A stretch of DNA of 64,000 bases from contig NZ_FTMO01000014.1 in NCBI RefSeq assembly GCF_900156025.1, forward strand, positions 1 through 64,000, given 5' to 3'. This stretch comes from Allobosea sp. TND4EK4 (GTDB taxonomy: Bacteria > Pseudomonadota > Alphaproteobacteria > Rhizobiales > Beijerinckiaceae). Positions 34,526-42,796 of this stretch are shown piece by piece (position 1 is the first letter of the stretch; each line of letters opens with the position of its first letter). The position numbers and the translations under genes were made by a program. A model generated the notes under the pieces. That model was not told where the DNA came from. It was given only the letters and a program-made list of their open reading frames with translations, and did not search any database.

Positions 34526-35848
34526 ATGGCATCAACGTCGGAACGGGATTTGACGCGCCGCAACGTGCTGAGGCTGGCACTCGCCGGCGCCGCCGCAGCC
34601 GGATGGGCACGGCCGGCGGGCGCGGCGGCCAAGGTCGCGACGAAAGCACGGATCGTGATCGCAGGTGCGGGCGCTGCGGGCCTGGCCACCGCCTCCCGGC
34701 TCAGCCAGAGGCTCGACGGCGCGCAGATCACGATCATCGATGCGCGTCGCGCCCATTTCTATCAGCCTGGCTTCACGCTGGTCGCCGCCGGGCTCAAGCC
34801 GAAGAGCTATGCGATCGGGGCGACACGTGACTATGTCGCGCCCGGGGCGACCCTCGTTGAGGACCGGGTGGTCGCCTTCCACCCCGAGTCGAACGTCGTC
34901 GTGACGGCCGGCGGTCAGCGCTTCGGCTACGACTTTCTGATCGTCGCCACCGGACTCCAGCTCGACTATGCCGCGATCGAGGGCATGGACACGCGGCTGA
35001 TCGGGGTCGACGGCATCGGCTCCGTCTATGGCGGCCCCGACGCGGCCGAGGCGACCTGGCGGGAGCTGGCGCGCTTCATCGAACGCGGTGGCGTAGGCCT
35101 GTTCCACCGTCCCGACACCGAGATGAAATGCGCGGGCGCACCGCTGAAATACGCCTTCATCGCCGATGATCGGCTGCGTCGCGCGGACAGGCGCGGCAAG
35201 GCCGAACTGATCTATGCCGCCCAGAACAAGGCTCTCTTCAGCGTCCCGATCGTCTCCGAGAAGGTGCGCATGCTGTTCGAGGAGCGGCAGATCCGGACGA
35301 CGCACGACCATGTCATGACGGCGATTGATCCGGGACGCCGCATCGCCACCTTCAGGACCCCGCAGGGCCGGACCGAGATCGGCTACGACTTCGTCAACAT
35401 CGTTCCGCCAATGCGCGCGCCCGATCCGGTCCGGTTCAGCCCCCTGGCCTGGCAGAGCGGCATCTTCGCCGCCGATGGCTGGATGGAGGTCGATCCCGCG
35501 ACGCTGCGCCACCGCCGTTTCCCCAATGTCTTCGGCATCGGCGACGTGGCGGGCGTGCCCAAGGGAAAGACAGCCGCCAGCGTCAAATGGCAGGTGCCCG
35601 TGGCGGTCGACCATCTGGTGGCGAGCCTCCAGGGCAGCGTCTCCGAAGCCGCCTATAACGGCTACACCTCCTGCCCGCTGATCACCCGGATCGGCCGGGC
35701 GATGCTGGTCGAGTTCGATTACGACAACAACCTCACCCCGTCCTTCCCGGGTGTGATTGCCCCGCTGGAGGAGCTCTGGGTGTCGTGGGTGATGAAGGGC
35801 ATCGCTCTCAAGCCGACCTATCTCGCCATGCTTCGCGGCCAGGCCTGA
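34526..35848 (+). CDS. Tat-exported SQR-like FAD flavoprotein
   Basis: The protein has 440 residues from the ATG at 34526 with GGGAGG 6 bp upstream. A Tat signal (LTRRNVLRLALAGAAAAG) precedes a Rossmann FAD motif (IVIAGAGAAGLATASRLS). Cys202 (EMKCAGAP) and Cys383 (TSCPL) match two of the redox cysteines of sulfide:quinone oxidoreductases; I see no third. The family oxidises sulfide to polysulfide or transfers sulfane sulfur, passing electrons to quinone. Export puts the reaction on the periplasmic face. Rhodanese and DsrE genes follow, which supports a sulfane-sulfur role. A flavocytochrome c-type function is the main alternative. Confidence 0.8.
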   Translation: MASTSERDLTRRNVLRLALAGAAAAGWARPAGAAAKVATKARIVIAGAGAAGLATASRLSQRLDGAQITIIDARRAHFYQPGFTLVAAGLKPKSYAIGATRDYVAPGATLVEDRVVAFHPESNVVVTAGGQRFGYDFLIVATGLQLDYAAIEGMDTRLIGVDGIGSVYGGPDAAEATWRELARFIERGGVGLFHRPDTEMKCAGAPLKYAFIADDRLRRADRRGKAELIYAAQNKALFSVPIVSEKVRMLFEERQIRTTHDHVMTAIDPGRRIATFRTPQGRTEIGYDFVNIVPPMRAPDPVRFSPLAWQSGIFAADGWMEVDPATLRHRRFPNVFGIGDVAGVPKGKTAASVKWQVPVAVDHLVASLQGSVSEAAYNGYTSCPLITRIGRAMLVEFDYDNNLTPSFPGVIAPLEELWVSWVMKGIALKPTYLAMLRGQA

Positions 35849-35871
35849 GCGGCGCATACAGGAGAACGTCG

Positions 35872-36237
35872 ATGCAGCAGATCGACCCCATGGTGTTCGT
35901 CGCGGTCTTCCAGGAGATGCTCGGCCTGGCCTTCTGGCCGCTCGCCGGCTTCATCCTGCTCATGGTCGTCGCGGTCGTTCTGACCGTGGTCCGCGAGGGT
36001 CGCATCTCGCCGCGCCGCCTGGTCTATGCACAGGGGATCGGCGCCTTCGGCGGCGTCCTCGCCGTCTGGGCCATGCTCTGGTTTACGAGTTCGCGCGCCA
36101 CCGATCTCCTCGGCGGCCCGATCGACTGGCTGCTGACGCTCGCCATCGCCGCCGCCGGCGTCATCGGCGGCGCGATGATCGTCTATGTCGCGCTCTCCTT
36201 CGCCCCGGCTTCCGCGCGCCGCGGCCCGGCCCGCTGA
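35872..36237 (+). CDS. Small three-helix membrane protein (DUF5368-like)
   Basis: The protein has 121 residues, with GGAG 8 bp before the ATG. Three hydrophobic helices (about 17-40, 55-75 and 83-108) are linked by a short basic loop (REGRISPRR). I associate it with DUF5368, found beside SQR and rhodanese genes in alphaproteobacteria, without proof. It is 23 bp after the SQR-like gene and 38 bp before the rhodanese gene. A role as membrane anchor or quinone-site partner for the exported flavoprotein is speculation. Confidence 0.6.
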   Translation: MQQIDPMVFVAVFQEMLGLAFWPLAGFILLMVVAVVLTVVREGRISPRRLVYAQGIGAFGGVLAVWAMLWFTSSRATDLLGGPIDWLLTLAIAAAGVIGGAMIVYVALSFAPASARRGPAR

Positions 36238-36275
36238 GCGCGGGCCTCGCAACTCCCTCATCGCTGGAGACAGAC

Positions 36276-36857
36276 ATGAAACATCTTCTCGTGATCCTGC
36301 CGCTACTGGGCGCGTCCTCCGGCCTGGCGCTGGCCGCGCCGGAACCCGCCGATCCGGCGCGACGCACGCCATGGGGCCTCTATGTCGATTCCCGCGAGGC
36401 CTTCGCAATGAAGCAGGCGCAGGGCGACAAGGTGCTGCTCGTCGATGTGCGTGATCCCGTAGAGATCATGTTCACCGGCTTCGCCCCCGCCGTCGATGTC
36501 GTCGTGCCGTTCATGATCGCCAACCGGGCGAAGTGGAACGAGCAGCGCTCTGTCTATCAGGTGGAGAAGAACCCGCGATTCGAGGCCGATCTCGCCAAGG
36601 CGCTGGCTGCGCGCGGCCTGTCCAAGGACACGCCGATCCTGCTGATGTGCCGCTCCGGCGGCGAACGCGGCGCACCCTCCGCCCAGGAGCTCTGGGGCAA
36701 GGGTTACGGCAAGGTCTATGTCGTCACCGACGGCTTCGAAGGCGACACGATCAAGGAGGGGGAGCGCAAGAACTGGCGCCTGGTCGACGGGTGGAAGAAC
36801 TCCGGTCTCCCCTGGAGCTACCGCCTCGACAAATCGAAATTCCCGCTCGGCGAATAG
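36276..36857 (+). CDS. Periplasmic rhodanese-like sulfurtransferase
   Basis: The protein has 193 residues with a Sec signal peptide (about 1-20, cleaved near LALAAPEP). The rhodanese fold shows VLLVDVRDPVEIMFTG and the active-site loop LMCRSGGERGAP with catalytic Cys125. Rhodaneses carry sulfane sulfur as a cysteine persulfide. Export, and position between an SQR-like gene and a DsrE gene, suggest that it accepts sulfur released on the periplasmic side. Confidence 0.85.
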   Translation: MKHLLVILPLLGASSGLALAAPEPADPARRTPWGLYVDSREAFAMKQAQGDKVLLVDVRDPVEIMFTGFAPAVDVVVPFMIANRAKWNEQRSVYQVEKNPRFEADLAKALAARGLSKDTPILLMCRSGGERGAPSAQELWGKGYGKVYVVTDGFEGDTIKEGERKNWRLVDGWKNSGLPWSYRLDKSKFPLGE

Positions 36858-36885
36858 CAGCCCCTCCATCGCAAAGGCCGTGATC

Positions 36886-37326
36886 ATGTCCGCCCGTTCT
36901 CTCGCGCTTCTCGCCGCCCTCTCCGTCTCCGTCCTCACGGTCCCGCCCGCCGCGGCGGCCGGCGCGAAGATTCTCACCCTGCTCAGCAGCAGCGATGCCG
37001 AGGCCCAGGCCTTCTCGCTGATCCTCGCCAACGAAGCCCGCGGCGCCGGCCATGCGGTCGATCTCGTGCTCTGCGGCCCGGCCGGCGACATTGCTCTCAA
37101 GGTCGCGCCCGCAGCCGCCACGCGTCCGGTCACCCCCACCGGCATGAGCGTCCGCGCCCTTCTCGAAAAGCTGATCAGCCAGGGCAGCAAGGTCGAACTC
37201 TGTGCGATCTATCTGCCCAACCGGCAGCTCAAGCCCGACGCCATCATCGAAGGGGTTTCGGTCGGCAAGCCGGCAGAGGTAGCCGCTCGCATGGCTGATC
37301 CGGCCGTCAAGGTGGTCAGCCCCTGA
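36886..37326 (+). CDS. Periplasmic DsrE-family sulfur-relay protein
   Basis: The protein has 146 residues with a signal peptide ending near AAAAGA (about residue 25). AKILTLLSSSDAEAQAFSLILANEA and GHAVDLVLCGPAGDIAL fit the DsrE/DsrF-like fold, with Cys in VLCGPAG and a second in VELCAIY as possible persulfide carriers. Most DsrE proteins are cytoplasmic; exported ones are less common. It ends the SQR-rhodanese group and is convergent with the L,D-transpeptidase gene. Confidence 0.75.
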   Translation: MSARSLALLAALSVSVLTVPPAAAAGAKILTLLSSSDAEAQAFSLILANEARGAGHAVDLVLCGPAGDIALKVAPAAATRPVTPTGMSVRALLEKLISQGSKVELCAIYLPNRQLKPDAIIEGVSVGKPAEVAARMADPAVKVVSP

Positions 37327-37477
37327 GGAAACCCACAGGGCATGAGGCTACGATTCTGAACTCGCTTGTCGCCGTCGCCATACAGCGTCGATCTAGCCTC
37401 GGCCGGGTTTCACGACCGGGGGCGCATCCTTGGGGGAATGGCATTCAACGCGCCCGGTCCAGCTCTCGTTCTCGCCA

Positions 37478-38167
37478 TCAAGCGGGCAGGATGACAACCT
37501 TGGACCCCTTGGGGATGCGGTTGTAGAGGTCGATGACGTCCTGGTTCATCATGCGGATGCAGCCTGACGACACCGCCTCGCCGATGGTGTCGGGCTCGTT
37601 GGTGCCGTGGATTCGGTAGAGCGTGTCCCTGCCGTCCTTGAACAGGTAGAGCGCCCGGGCACCCAGCGGGTTGGCCTCGCCGCCCTTCATGCCGCCGGCC
37701 CATTTCGCATAGCGGCTGGGCTCACGCTTGATCATGTCCTGCGTCGGCGTCCAGCGCGGCCATTGCGCCTTGCGCTCGACGGTCGCGGACCCTGTGAACT
37801 CCAGACCCTCGCGCCCGACGCCGACGCCATAGCGCAGCGCCTTGCCGTTCTCCTGAACGAGAAACAGGAACCGGTTCGCGGGATCGACGATCAGCGTGCC
37901 GGGTTGATGCGCGGTCGGATAGTCGACGAGCCGGCGCAGATTGCGGGGCCGCAGGTCTTCGAGCGAGACGGCGGGGACATGGAACGGCTCGCCGCCGACC
38001 TCGCCATAGCGCCTGAGATCGAGGGCGCTGAACTGGGGCGTCGGAGTCGCCGGAACCGGCTGCTGCGCGATGGTCGTACAGCCGGCGGCAGCCAGAGCGA
38101 TCATGAGGCCCGCGAGGCGGCGCGTGGGCTTGGAGACGGTCATCGAGGGTGCGAGCCGGTCGGTCAC
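37478..38167 (-). CDS. Lipoprotein L,D-transpeptidase (YkuD domain)
   Basis: The protein has 229 residues from a GTG that overlaps the dsbA-like stop; an internal ATG at 38143 would give a shorter leader. A lipobox ends at Cys30 (AAAGC), so it is probably a lipoprotein. The YkuD catalytic motif is HGTNEPDTIGEAVSSGCIRM. It makes 3-3 peptidoglycan cross-links or attaches proteins to the wall. Its coupling with a DsbA-like oxidoreductase may reflect the need to keep the catalytic Cys in the right redox state. Confidence 0.85.
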   Translation of the reverse strand: MTDRLAPSMTVSKPTRRLAGLMIALAAAGCTTIAQQPVPATPTPQFSALDLRRYGEVGGEPFHVPAVSLEDLRPRNLRRLVDYPTAHQPGTLIVDPANRFLFLVQENGKALRYGVGVGREGLEFTGSATVERKAQWPRWTPTQDMIKREPSRYAKWAGGMKGGEANPLGARALYLFKDGRDTLYRIHGTNEPDTIGEAVSSGCIRMMNQDVIDLYNRIPKGSKVVILPA

Positions 38168-38784
38168 GGGGACGCCTGCTTTTTGCGCGCGTCGGCGACG
38201 ACCTGCTTGAAGCCGGCATAATCCTGGGTGGAGGTCCGGAACGGGCCGATGAGATAGGTCGGCGTGCCCTGCAGCCCGAGCGATTCCGCCTGCGCCATGT
38301 TGCGGCGGAGCAGCGCGGTAATCTGGGTAGCCTTGCCGTTCACATCCGCTTCGAGCCGGGCCATGTCGAGGCCGGCGCCCTTGAGCGCAGCGGCGATCTG
38401 CTCGCGGCCGAGCCGCCCTTTTGTCGCCATCAACGCGTCATGGGCTTTGGCATAGGCGCCCTGATAGGCGGCGGCGAGCGCAAGCTGCGCGGCATAGACC
38501 GAGGTCTCGGCGATCACCGGCCAGTCCTTGTAGACGAGCCTGATCCGGCCGTCCTCCCGGACGAGCCGGGCGAGATCGGGCGCGGCCTTCTTGCAGAAGG
38601 GGCAGTTGTAATCGAGAAAGGCGACGATCGTGACGTCGCCCTTCGGATTGCCGGAGACCGGCGCCTCGGGATCGTTGAGGATGGCCTCGACATCAGGATC
38701 GCGTCCCTGGGCCAGCGCCAAACCCGGCGTGGCGGCGAGGAGCAATGCCAGGCCGCTGATGATGGTCCGGCGATCCTGCTGCAT
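38164..38784 (-). CDS. DsbA-family periplasmic thiol oxidoreductase
   Basis: The protein has 206 residues with a signal peptide (about 1-25). The active site is CPFC (Cys61, Cys64) after VAFLDYN, and the cis-Pro loop is GTPTYLIG. It resembles the DsbA/BdbD thioredoxin-like group (DSBA domain about 45-200). It overlaps the L,D-transpeptidase gene by 4 bp. Divergent to it is a two-component operon, with a CTTAAG-type direct repeat between them. It may oxidise or isomerise cysteines of the transpeptidase or of the nearby sulfur-relay proteins. Confidence 0.85.
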   Translation of the reverse strand: MQQDRRTIISGLALLLAATPGLALAQGRDPDVEAILNDPEAPVSGNPKGDVTIVAFLDYNCPFCKKAAPDLARLVREDGRIRLVYKDWPVIAETSVYAAQLALAAAYQGAYAKAHDALMATKGRLGREQIAAALKGAGLDMARLEADVNGKATQITALLRRNMAQAESLGLQGTPTYLIGPFRTSTQDYAGFKQVVADARKKQASP

Positions 38785-38856
38785 CGGTCTGATCCTTGTC
38801 GGCTGGTGAAGGCGGCGGCTTGTGCCGCAGTGATTGCAGCCATCGGCGCGTCCCAG

Positions 38857-38873
38857 CTTAAGCCAGCCTTAAG
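38857..38873. promoter_or_regulatory. PmrA/QseB-type direct repeat
   Basis: CTTAAG-CCAGC-CTTAAG is an exact direct repeat with 11-bp period, matching the YTTAAK-N5-YTTAAK PmrA box. It lies 34 bp before the response-regulator start and 73 bp before the divergent dsbA-like start, so it could serve both. Confidence 0.65.
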
Positions 38874-38906
38874 CCGAGCAGGGATGCTGCCCGCCGTGGA
38901 GAAACG

Positions 38907-39569
38907 ATGCGTGTTCTGATCGTCGAGGACGACCCCATCCTGGCCGACGGCCTCGCCGTCGGGCTGAAGCTCCACGGCGTCAGCGCCGAGGTCGTCGGCA
39001 ACTGTGCCGATGGCCGGCATGCGCTCGCGGCAGGCGCCTTCGACGCGATCGTCCTCGACATCATGCTGCCGGACGGCTCGGGTCTCGACCTGCTGGCCAG
39101 CCTGCGCCAGGCGGGCGACGAGAGCCCGATCCTGCTCCTGACGGCGTTCGGTGAGACACGCGACCGGATCGCCGGGCTCGATCGCGGCGCCGACGATTAT
39201 CTCGGCAAACCCTTCGACCTCGGCGAGCTCGCCGCACGACTGCGGGCCGTGGTGCGGCGGCGCGATGGCCGGGCGACAGCGGCCATCGACGTGGCGGGCC
39301 TCGTCCTGAATCCGGAAAGCCATTCGGTTTCGCGCGACGGCCTCGCCATCGAGGTCACGCGGCGCGAGTTCGCGATCCTGCGGACACTCGCCGAGCGGCC
39401 GGGCGTGATCCGCTCGCGCATCGAGCTGGAAGAGCGGCTCTATGGCTGGCAGGAGGAGATCGAGAGCAACGCCATCGAGGTCCACATCCACAATCTCCGG
39501 CAGAAGATCGGACGCGAGCTGATCGAGACCGTACGCGGCCTGGGTTATCGACTGAGGATGATGCCATGA
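38907..39569 (+). CDS. OmpR/PmrA-type response regulator
   Basis: The protein has 220 residues. The receiver has Asp8, Asp9 and phosphoacceptor Asp51 (IVLDIMLPDGSG) and the Lys in YLGKPFDL. The C-terminal winged helix (about 125-218) ends with NAIEVHIHNLRQKIG and VRGLGYRL, typical of the PmrA/QseB/TctD group. It overlaps the sensor-kinase gene by 4 bp. A PmrA-like direct repeat upstream suggests autoregulation and control of the divergent dsbA/transpeptidase operon. Confidence 0.9.
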   Translation: MRVLIVEDDPILADGLAVGLKLHGVSAEVVGNCADGRHALAAGAFDAIVLDIMLPDGSGLDLLASLRQAGDESPILLLTAFGETRDRIAGLDRGADDYLGKPFDLGELAARLRAVVRRRDGRATAAIDVAGLVLNPESHSVSRDGLAIEVTRREFAILRTLAERPGVIRSRIELEERLYGWQEEIESNAIEVHIHNLRQKIGRELIETVRGLGYRLRMMP

Positions 39570-40900
39570 CGTCGCTGCGCGCGCGCCTTTTCGTGATCCT
39601 CGTCGCCACCACCGGACTGATCTGGCTGGCTGCGACCGCCTGGATCTATCTCGGCACGAAGGCCGAGCTCGAACGCGTCCTCGACACGCGCCTGCAGGAG
39701 GCGGCGCGCATGGTCTCCTCGCTCGTCCGGGATGCCGGCGGATCGGCGCCGTCCGCGATCGCCGCGACGCCACAGGTCTCGACAGACGACCACGGCGGCT
39801 ATGAGCGCCAGCTCTCCTGCCAGATCTGGTCGCTGGGGGGCCGGCTCGTCGCGGCCTCGACGGCGGCCCCCGCAGAGAGGCTGGCCAATCATGCCGCCGG
39901 CTTCAACGACAGCATGATCAACGGCGAGCTGTGGCGCGTCTACGCCATCGAGGACGCCGCCAAGGATGTCCGGGTTCTGGTCGGCGACCGGCTCGGCTTG
40001 CGGGATCGCCTCGTCAACGACCTCGTCATGGGCCTCGTCGCACCGACGCTCCTGATGCTGCCGATTTTCGCCGGACTGATCTGGATCAGCGTCGGGCGTG
40101 GCCTGTCGCCGCTGCGCGGCATTGCCGGCGACCTGCAGCAGCGCGCCGCCGACGACCTCGCACCGCTTCAGGCCAGGGTCATCGACGAGATCCGGCCGGT
40201 GACGGATGCCCTGAACGGCCTGTTCACGCGCCTTGACGCGGCCCGCCGGCACGAGCGCGAATTCACCGCCTTCGCTGCGCACGAGTTGCGCACGCCGCTC
40301 GCCGGCATCCGGACCCAGGCCCAGATCGCCAGGGCTGCCGACACGACCGAGATGCGGACTGCCGCTCTGGACCACATCATGCAGGGCGTCGACCGGACGG
40401 CACGCCTGATCAGTCAGTTGCTGGCGCTGGCGAGGCTGGAGTCGGGCGCCGATCCACATCGGCGGGAGCGGGTGAACCTCGGGCAGCTGCTGCGCGAGAT
40501 TGATCGAGAAGGACAGCGGCCGGCATCGATCTCCGTCGAATTCGACGACGCGATCGATGCGATCACGGTGGAGGGGGACCGCGACAATCTGAAACTGGCC
40601 CTGCGCAACCTCCATGAAAACGCGTGCGGTCACAGCCACCCGGGCGGTCGCGTCAGATGGCTGAGAACCGCAGAGGCGACCCTGGCGGTCGATGACGAAG
40701 GTCCCGGCGTTCCCGCGGACGAACTGGCCCTGATCAGGCAGCGCTTCTATCGTGGACGAGCGGCCAGAAACGCCGGCAGTGGGCTCGGCCTCGCGATCGT
40801 TGAAGTGGCCCTGCACAACGTTGGAGCGGAGCTCACCTTGGGCACGCCTCCCAGCGGGCGCGGCTTGAGAGCCGCCGTGTCCTTCGTTCGAAGCGCTTGA
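39566..40900 (+). CDS. Membrane sensor histidine kinase (QseC/TctE type)
   Basis: The protein has 444 residues. Membrane helices at about 8-28 and 155-178 flank a periplasmic sensor domain of about 125 residues. A HAMP-like linker leads to FAAHELRTPL with phosphoacceptor His239. The ATPase has NLHENACGHSHPGG (N box), DEGPGVP (G1) and GSGLGLAIV (G2). It is the partner of the preceding regulator. The ligand is unknown; PmrB/QseC/TctE relatives sense metals, antimicrobial peptides or carboxylates. Confidence 0.9.
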   Translation: MTSLRARLFVILVATTGLIWLAATAWIYLGTKAELERVLDTRLQEAARMVSSLVRDAGGSAPSAIAATPQVSTDDHGGYERQLSCQIWSLGGRLVAASTAAPAERLANHAAGFNDSMINGELWRVYAIEDAAKDVRVLVGDRLGLRDRLVNDLVMGLVAPTLLMLPIFAGLIWISVGRGLSPLRGIAGDLQQRAADDLAPLQARVIDEIRPVTDALNGLFTRLDAARRHEREFTAFAAHELRTPLAGIRTQAQIARAADTTEMRTAALDHIMQGVDRTARLISQLLALARLESGADPHRRERVNLGQLLREIDREGQRPASISVEFDDAIDAITVEGDRDNLKLALRNLHENACGHSHPGGRVRWLRTAEATLAVDDEGPGVPADELALIRQRFYRGRAARNAGSGLGLAIVEVALHNVGAELTLGTPPSGRGLRAAVSFVRSA

Positions 40901-41060
40901 GCGCAGCCTATCGCAGAAAATGGAAGCTGTGGGTCGGGCACATTCGACAAGCAGCGCCATGCGCCCCATCTCTGGTTCCGGCAACATCCGGGCGTCAGTT
41001 TATGGCGCGTGTGAGCAGCGACGGCGGGGCAGCGCCCAGGCGGTGGCCACTGCGATGTGG

Positions 41061-41834
41061 TCAGCCGAACACGGCGACCGCCCGCGTCCAGCCGGCTGAA
41101 GCGCGCTCGATCTTCACCGGGAAGCAGATCACCTCGAAGCCCGTTGCGGGAAGGTTCTCGAGATTGTGCAGCTTCTCGATATGGCAGTAGCCGATCTCGC
41201 GCCCGGCCTTGTGGCCTTCCCAGATGATGCTGGCATCGCGGGTTTCGGCATATCGCCGGGCGGTATGGACGAAAGGAGCATCCCAGCTCCAGGCATCCGT
41301 ACCGGTGACCCTGATCCCTCGCTCAAGGAGAAACAGCGTAGCCTCGCGGCCCATGCCGCAGCCGGATCGGAGATAGTCGTCCTGACCGTAGCGGAGACCC
41401 GCCCGGGTGTTGATCAGGACGATGTCGAGAGGCCTCAGCTCGTGATTGATCCGCTCCAGCTCCTCCCGGACCTCAGTGGCTGAAACGACGTGGCCATCCG
41501 GCAGATTGCGGAAATCCAGCTTGACGCCGCGGGCATAGCACCAGTCGAGCGGGATCTCGTCGATGGTCCAGGCGCGCTCGCCGCCGCTCATCGTCGGATG
41601 AAAATGCCAGGGGGCGTCGAGATGCGTGCCGTTATGGGTTGTCAGTGCCACTTTCTCGATCGCCCACCCGCAGCGATCCGGCAGGTCGTCTGCGGTGAGA
41701 CCCGGAAAATGCGGCAGCAGCCGCTCGAGCCCTTCTTCATGACCGATGTATTCGATCTTGGGTTCTGAGCCGGGCGGGTCCGAGGCGATACCGGCTTGAA
41801 GCGGCGCAGAGATATCGACGAAACGACGAGGCAT
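41061..41834 (-). CDS. Cyclase-family metal hydrolase (kynurenine-formamidase-like)
   Basis: The protein has 257 residues. The ATG at 41834 is used because GGAGG lies 10 bp before it; an in-frame TTG 9 bp upstream would leave almost no spacing. HNGTHLDAPWHF is the cyclase/formamidase metal-binding motif, and GTDAWSWDAPF is also typical. The enzyme probably hydrolyses an amide, lactone or ester in the cytoplasm. It is the last gene of a tight operon with a fumarylacetoacetase-like hydrolase, a CocE-type hydrolase and a TctC-type binding protein. Confidence 0.8.
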   Translation of the reverse strand: MPRRFVDISAPLQAGIASDPPGSEPKIEYIGHEEGLERLLPHFPGLTADDLPDRCGWAIEKVALTTHNGTHLDAPWHFHPTMSGGERAWTIDEIPLDWCYARGVKLDFRNLPDGHVVSATEVREELERINHELRPLDIVLINTRAGLRYGQDDYLRSGCGMGREATLFLLERGIRVTGTDAWSWDAPFVHTARRYAETRDASIIWEGHKAGREIGYCHIEKLHNLENLPATGFEVICFPVKIERASAGWTRAVAVFG

Positions 41835-41839
41835 CGGCG

Positions 41840-42796
41840 TCAATCCTCCGGCATCCGGGGCAAGCGGGGTTGCAACCGGTGGGGCTCGGCCGTTTGGACG
41901 ATGGTGTTCTCGATCAAGCCAAGGCGCTCGACCTCGATGACCACCTGGTCACCCGAAGAGAGCCATGGGAACCTGTCCGCACCGTGCGATTGCGAAAGCT
42001 CCAGGATGCAGCCGGTGCTGCATGTGCCCGAGCCGATGATATCGCCTGTACGAACGGTTGCACCGCGCGCGGCGAAGGACAGCATCTCCTCGAAGGACCA
42101 GGAGATGTCGGCGAGGTTTCCCGTCGTGTAGCGGCGCCCGTTGACGCTGGCTGAAATGGACAGGTCGAACGCGGCGCCCTTGCGGGCGCTTTCCAGTTCA
42201 TCGAGCGTGACAAGATAGGGGCCGAGCGTCGTGGCGAAGTCCTTGCCCTTTGCGGGGCCGAGGCCGACGGCGGCTTCCTTGCGCTGGTGATCGCGCGCGC
42301 TCCAGTCGTTCATGATCATGAGGCCGACGATGTGACGGCCGGCCTGCTCCGGCGCCACGTCACGGGCGGGCAGGCCGACGACCGCTGCGATCTCCGCCTC
42401 GAAATCGAGCATCAGGCTGCCCGGAGCGCCCTTTACGGTCGAGCGGCTGGCGACCACCGCTGCGGGATTGGTGAAGTAGAAGACCGGAATTTCGAACCAT
42501 TCCGGAGCCATCGGGAGGCCACGGCTGCGCCTGCCGGCTCTGGCATGCTGTTCGAAAGCGTAGAAGTCTCGCAACGAAGGCGGTTGGGGAATCGGAGCCA
42601 GAAGGTCCGCATCCTCCCATGGGACGATGAGCTCCGGGCTCGCCCTTGCTTGCTCGGCAGCCCGCGACAGGCGTTCCCCATCATCTCCCAGCAGCTGGAC
42701 CAGGCTCAGTCCCGGCGGCAGAGCATGGAGACCATCGGGTTCGAGCAATGCTGCCCGCTCGCGATGCTCGGAATCTCTGAAGGAGGCCCATTTCAT
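41840..42796 (-). CDS. Fumarylacetoacetate-hydrolase-family protein
   Basis: The protein has 318 residues. LMLDFEAEIAAVVG, MIMNDWSARDHQRKE and GSGTCSTGCILEL carry the FAH-family metal ligands and fold. The family cleaves C-C bonds in acylpyruvates or related diketo acids, or acts as a hydratase or decarboxylase. It overlaps the CocE-type gene by 4 bp and is followed 5 bp later by the cyclase-family gene, as in a ring-cleavage or side-chain catabolic route. The substrate is unknown. Confidence 0.85.
   Translation of the reverse strand: MKWASFRDSEHRERAALLEPDGLHALPPGLSLVQLLGDDGERLSRAAEQARASPELIVPWEDADLLAPIPQPPSLRDFYAFEQHARAGRRSRGLPMAPEWFEIPVFYFTNPAAVVASRSTVKGAPGSLMLDFEAEIAAVVGLPARDVAPEQAGRHIVGLMIMNDWSARDHQRKEAAVGLGPAKGKDFATTLGPYLVTLDELESARKGAAFDLSISASVNGRRYTTGNLADISWSFEEMLSFAARGATVRTGDIIGSGTCSTGCILELSQSHGADRFPWLSSGDQVVIEVERLGLIENTIVQTAEPHRLQPRLPRMPED

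Noticed and set aside
34532-35857. Minus-strand open frame opposite the SQR-like gene (441 codons)
   Set aside because: Antisense shadow of a gene with clear FAD and Tat motifs.
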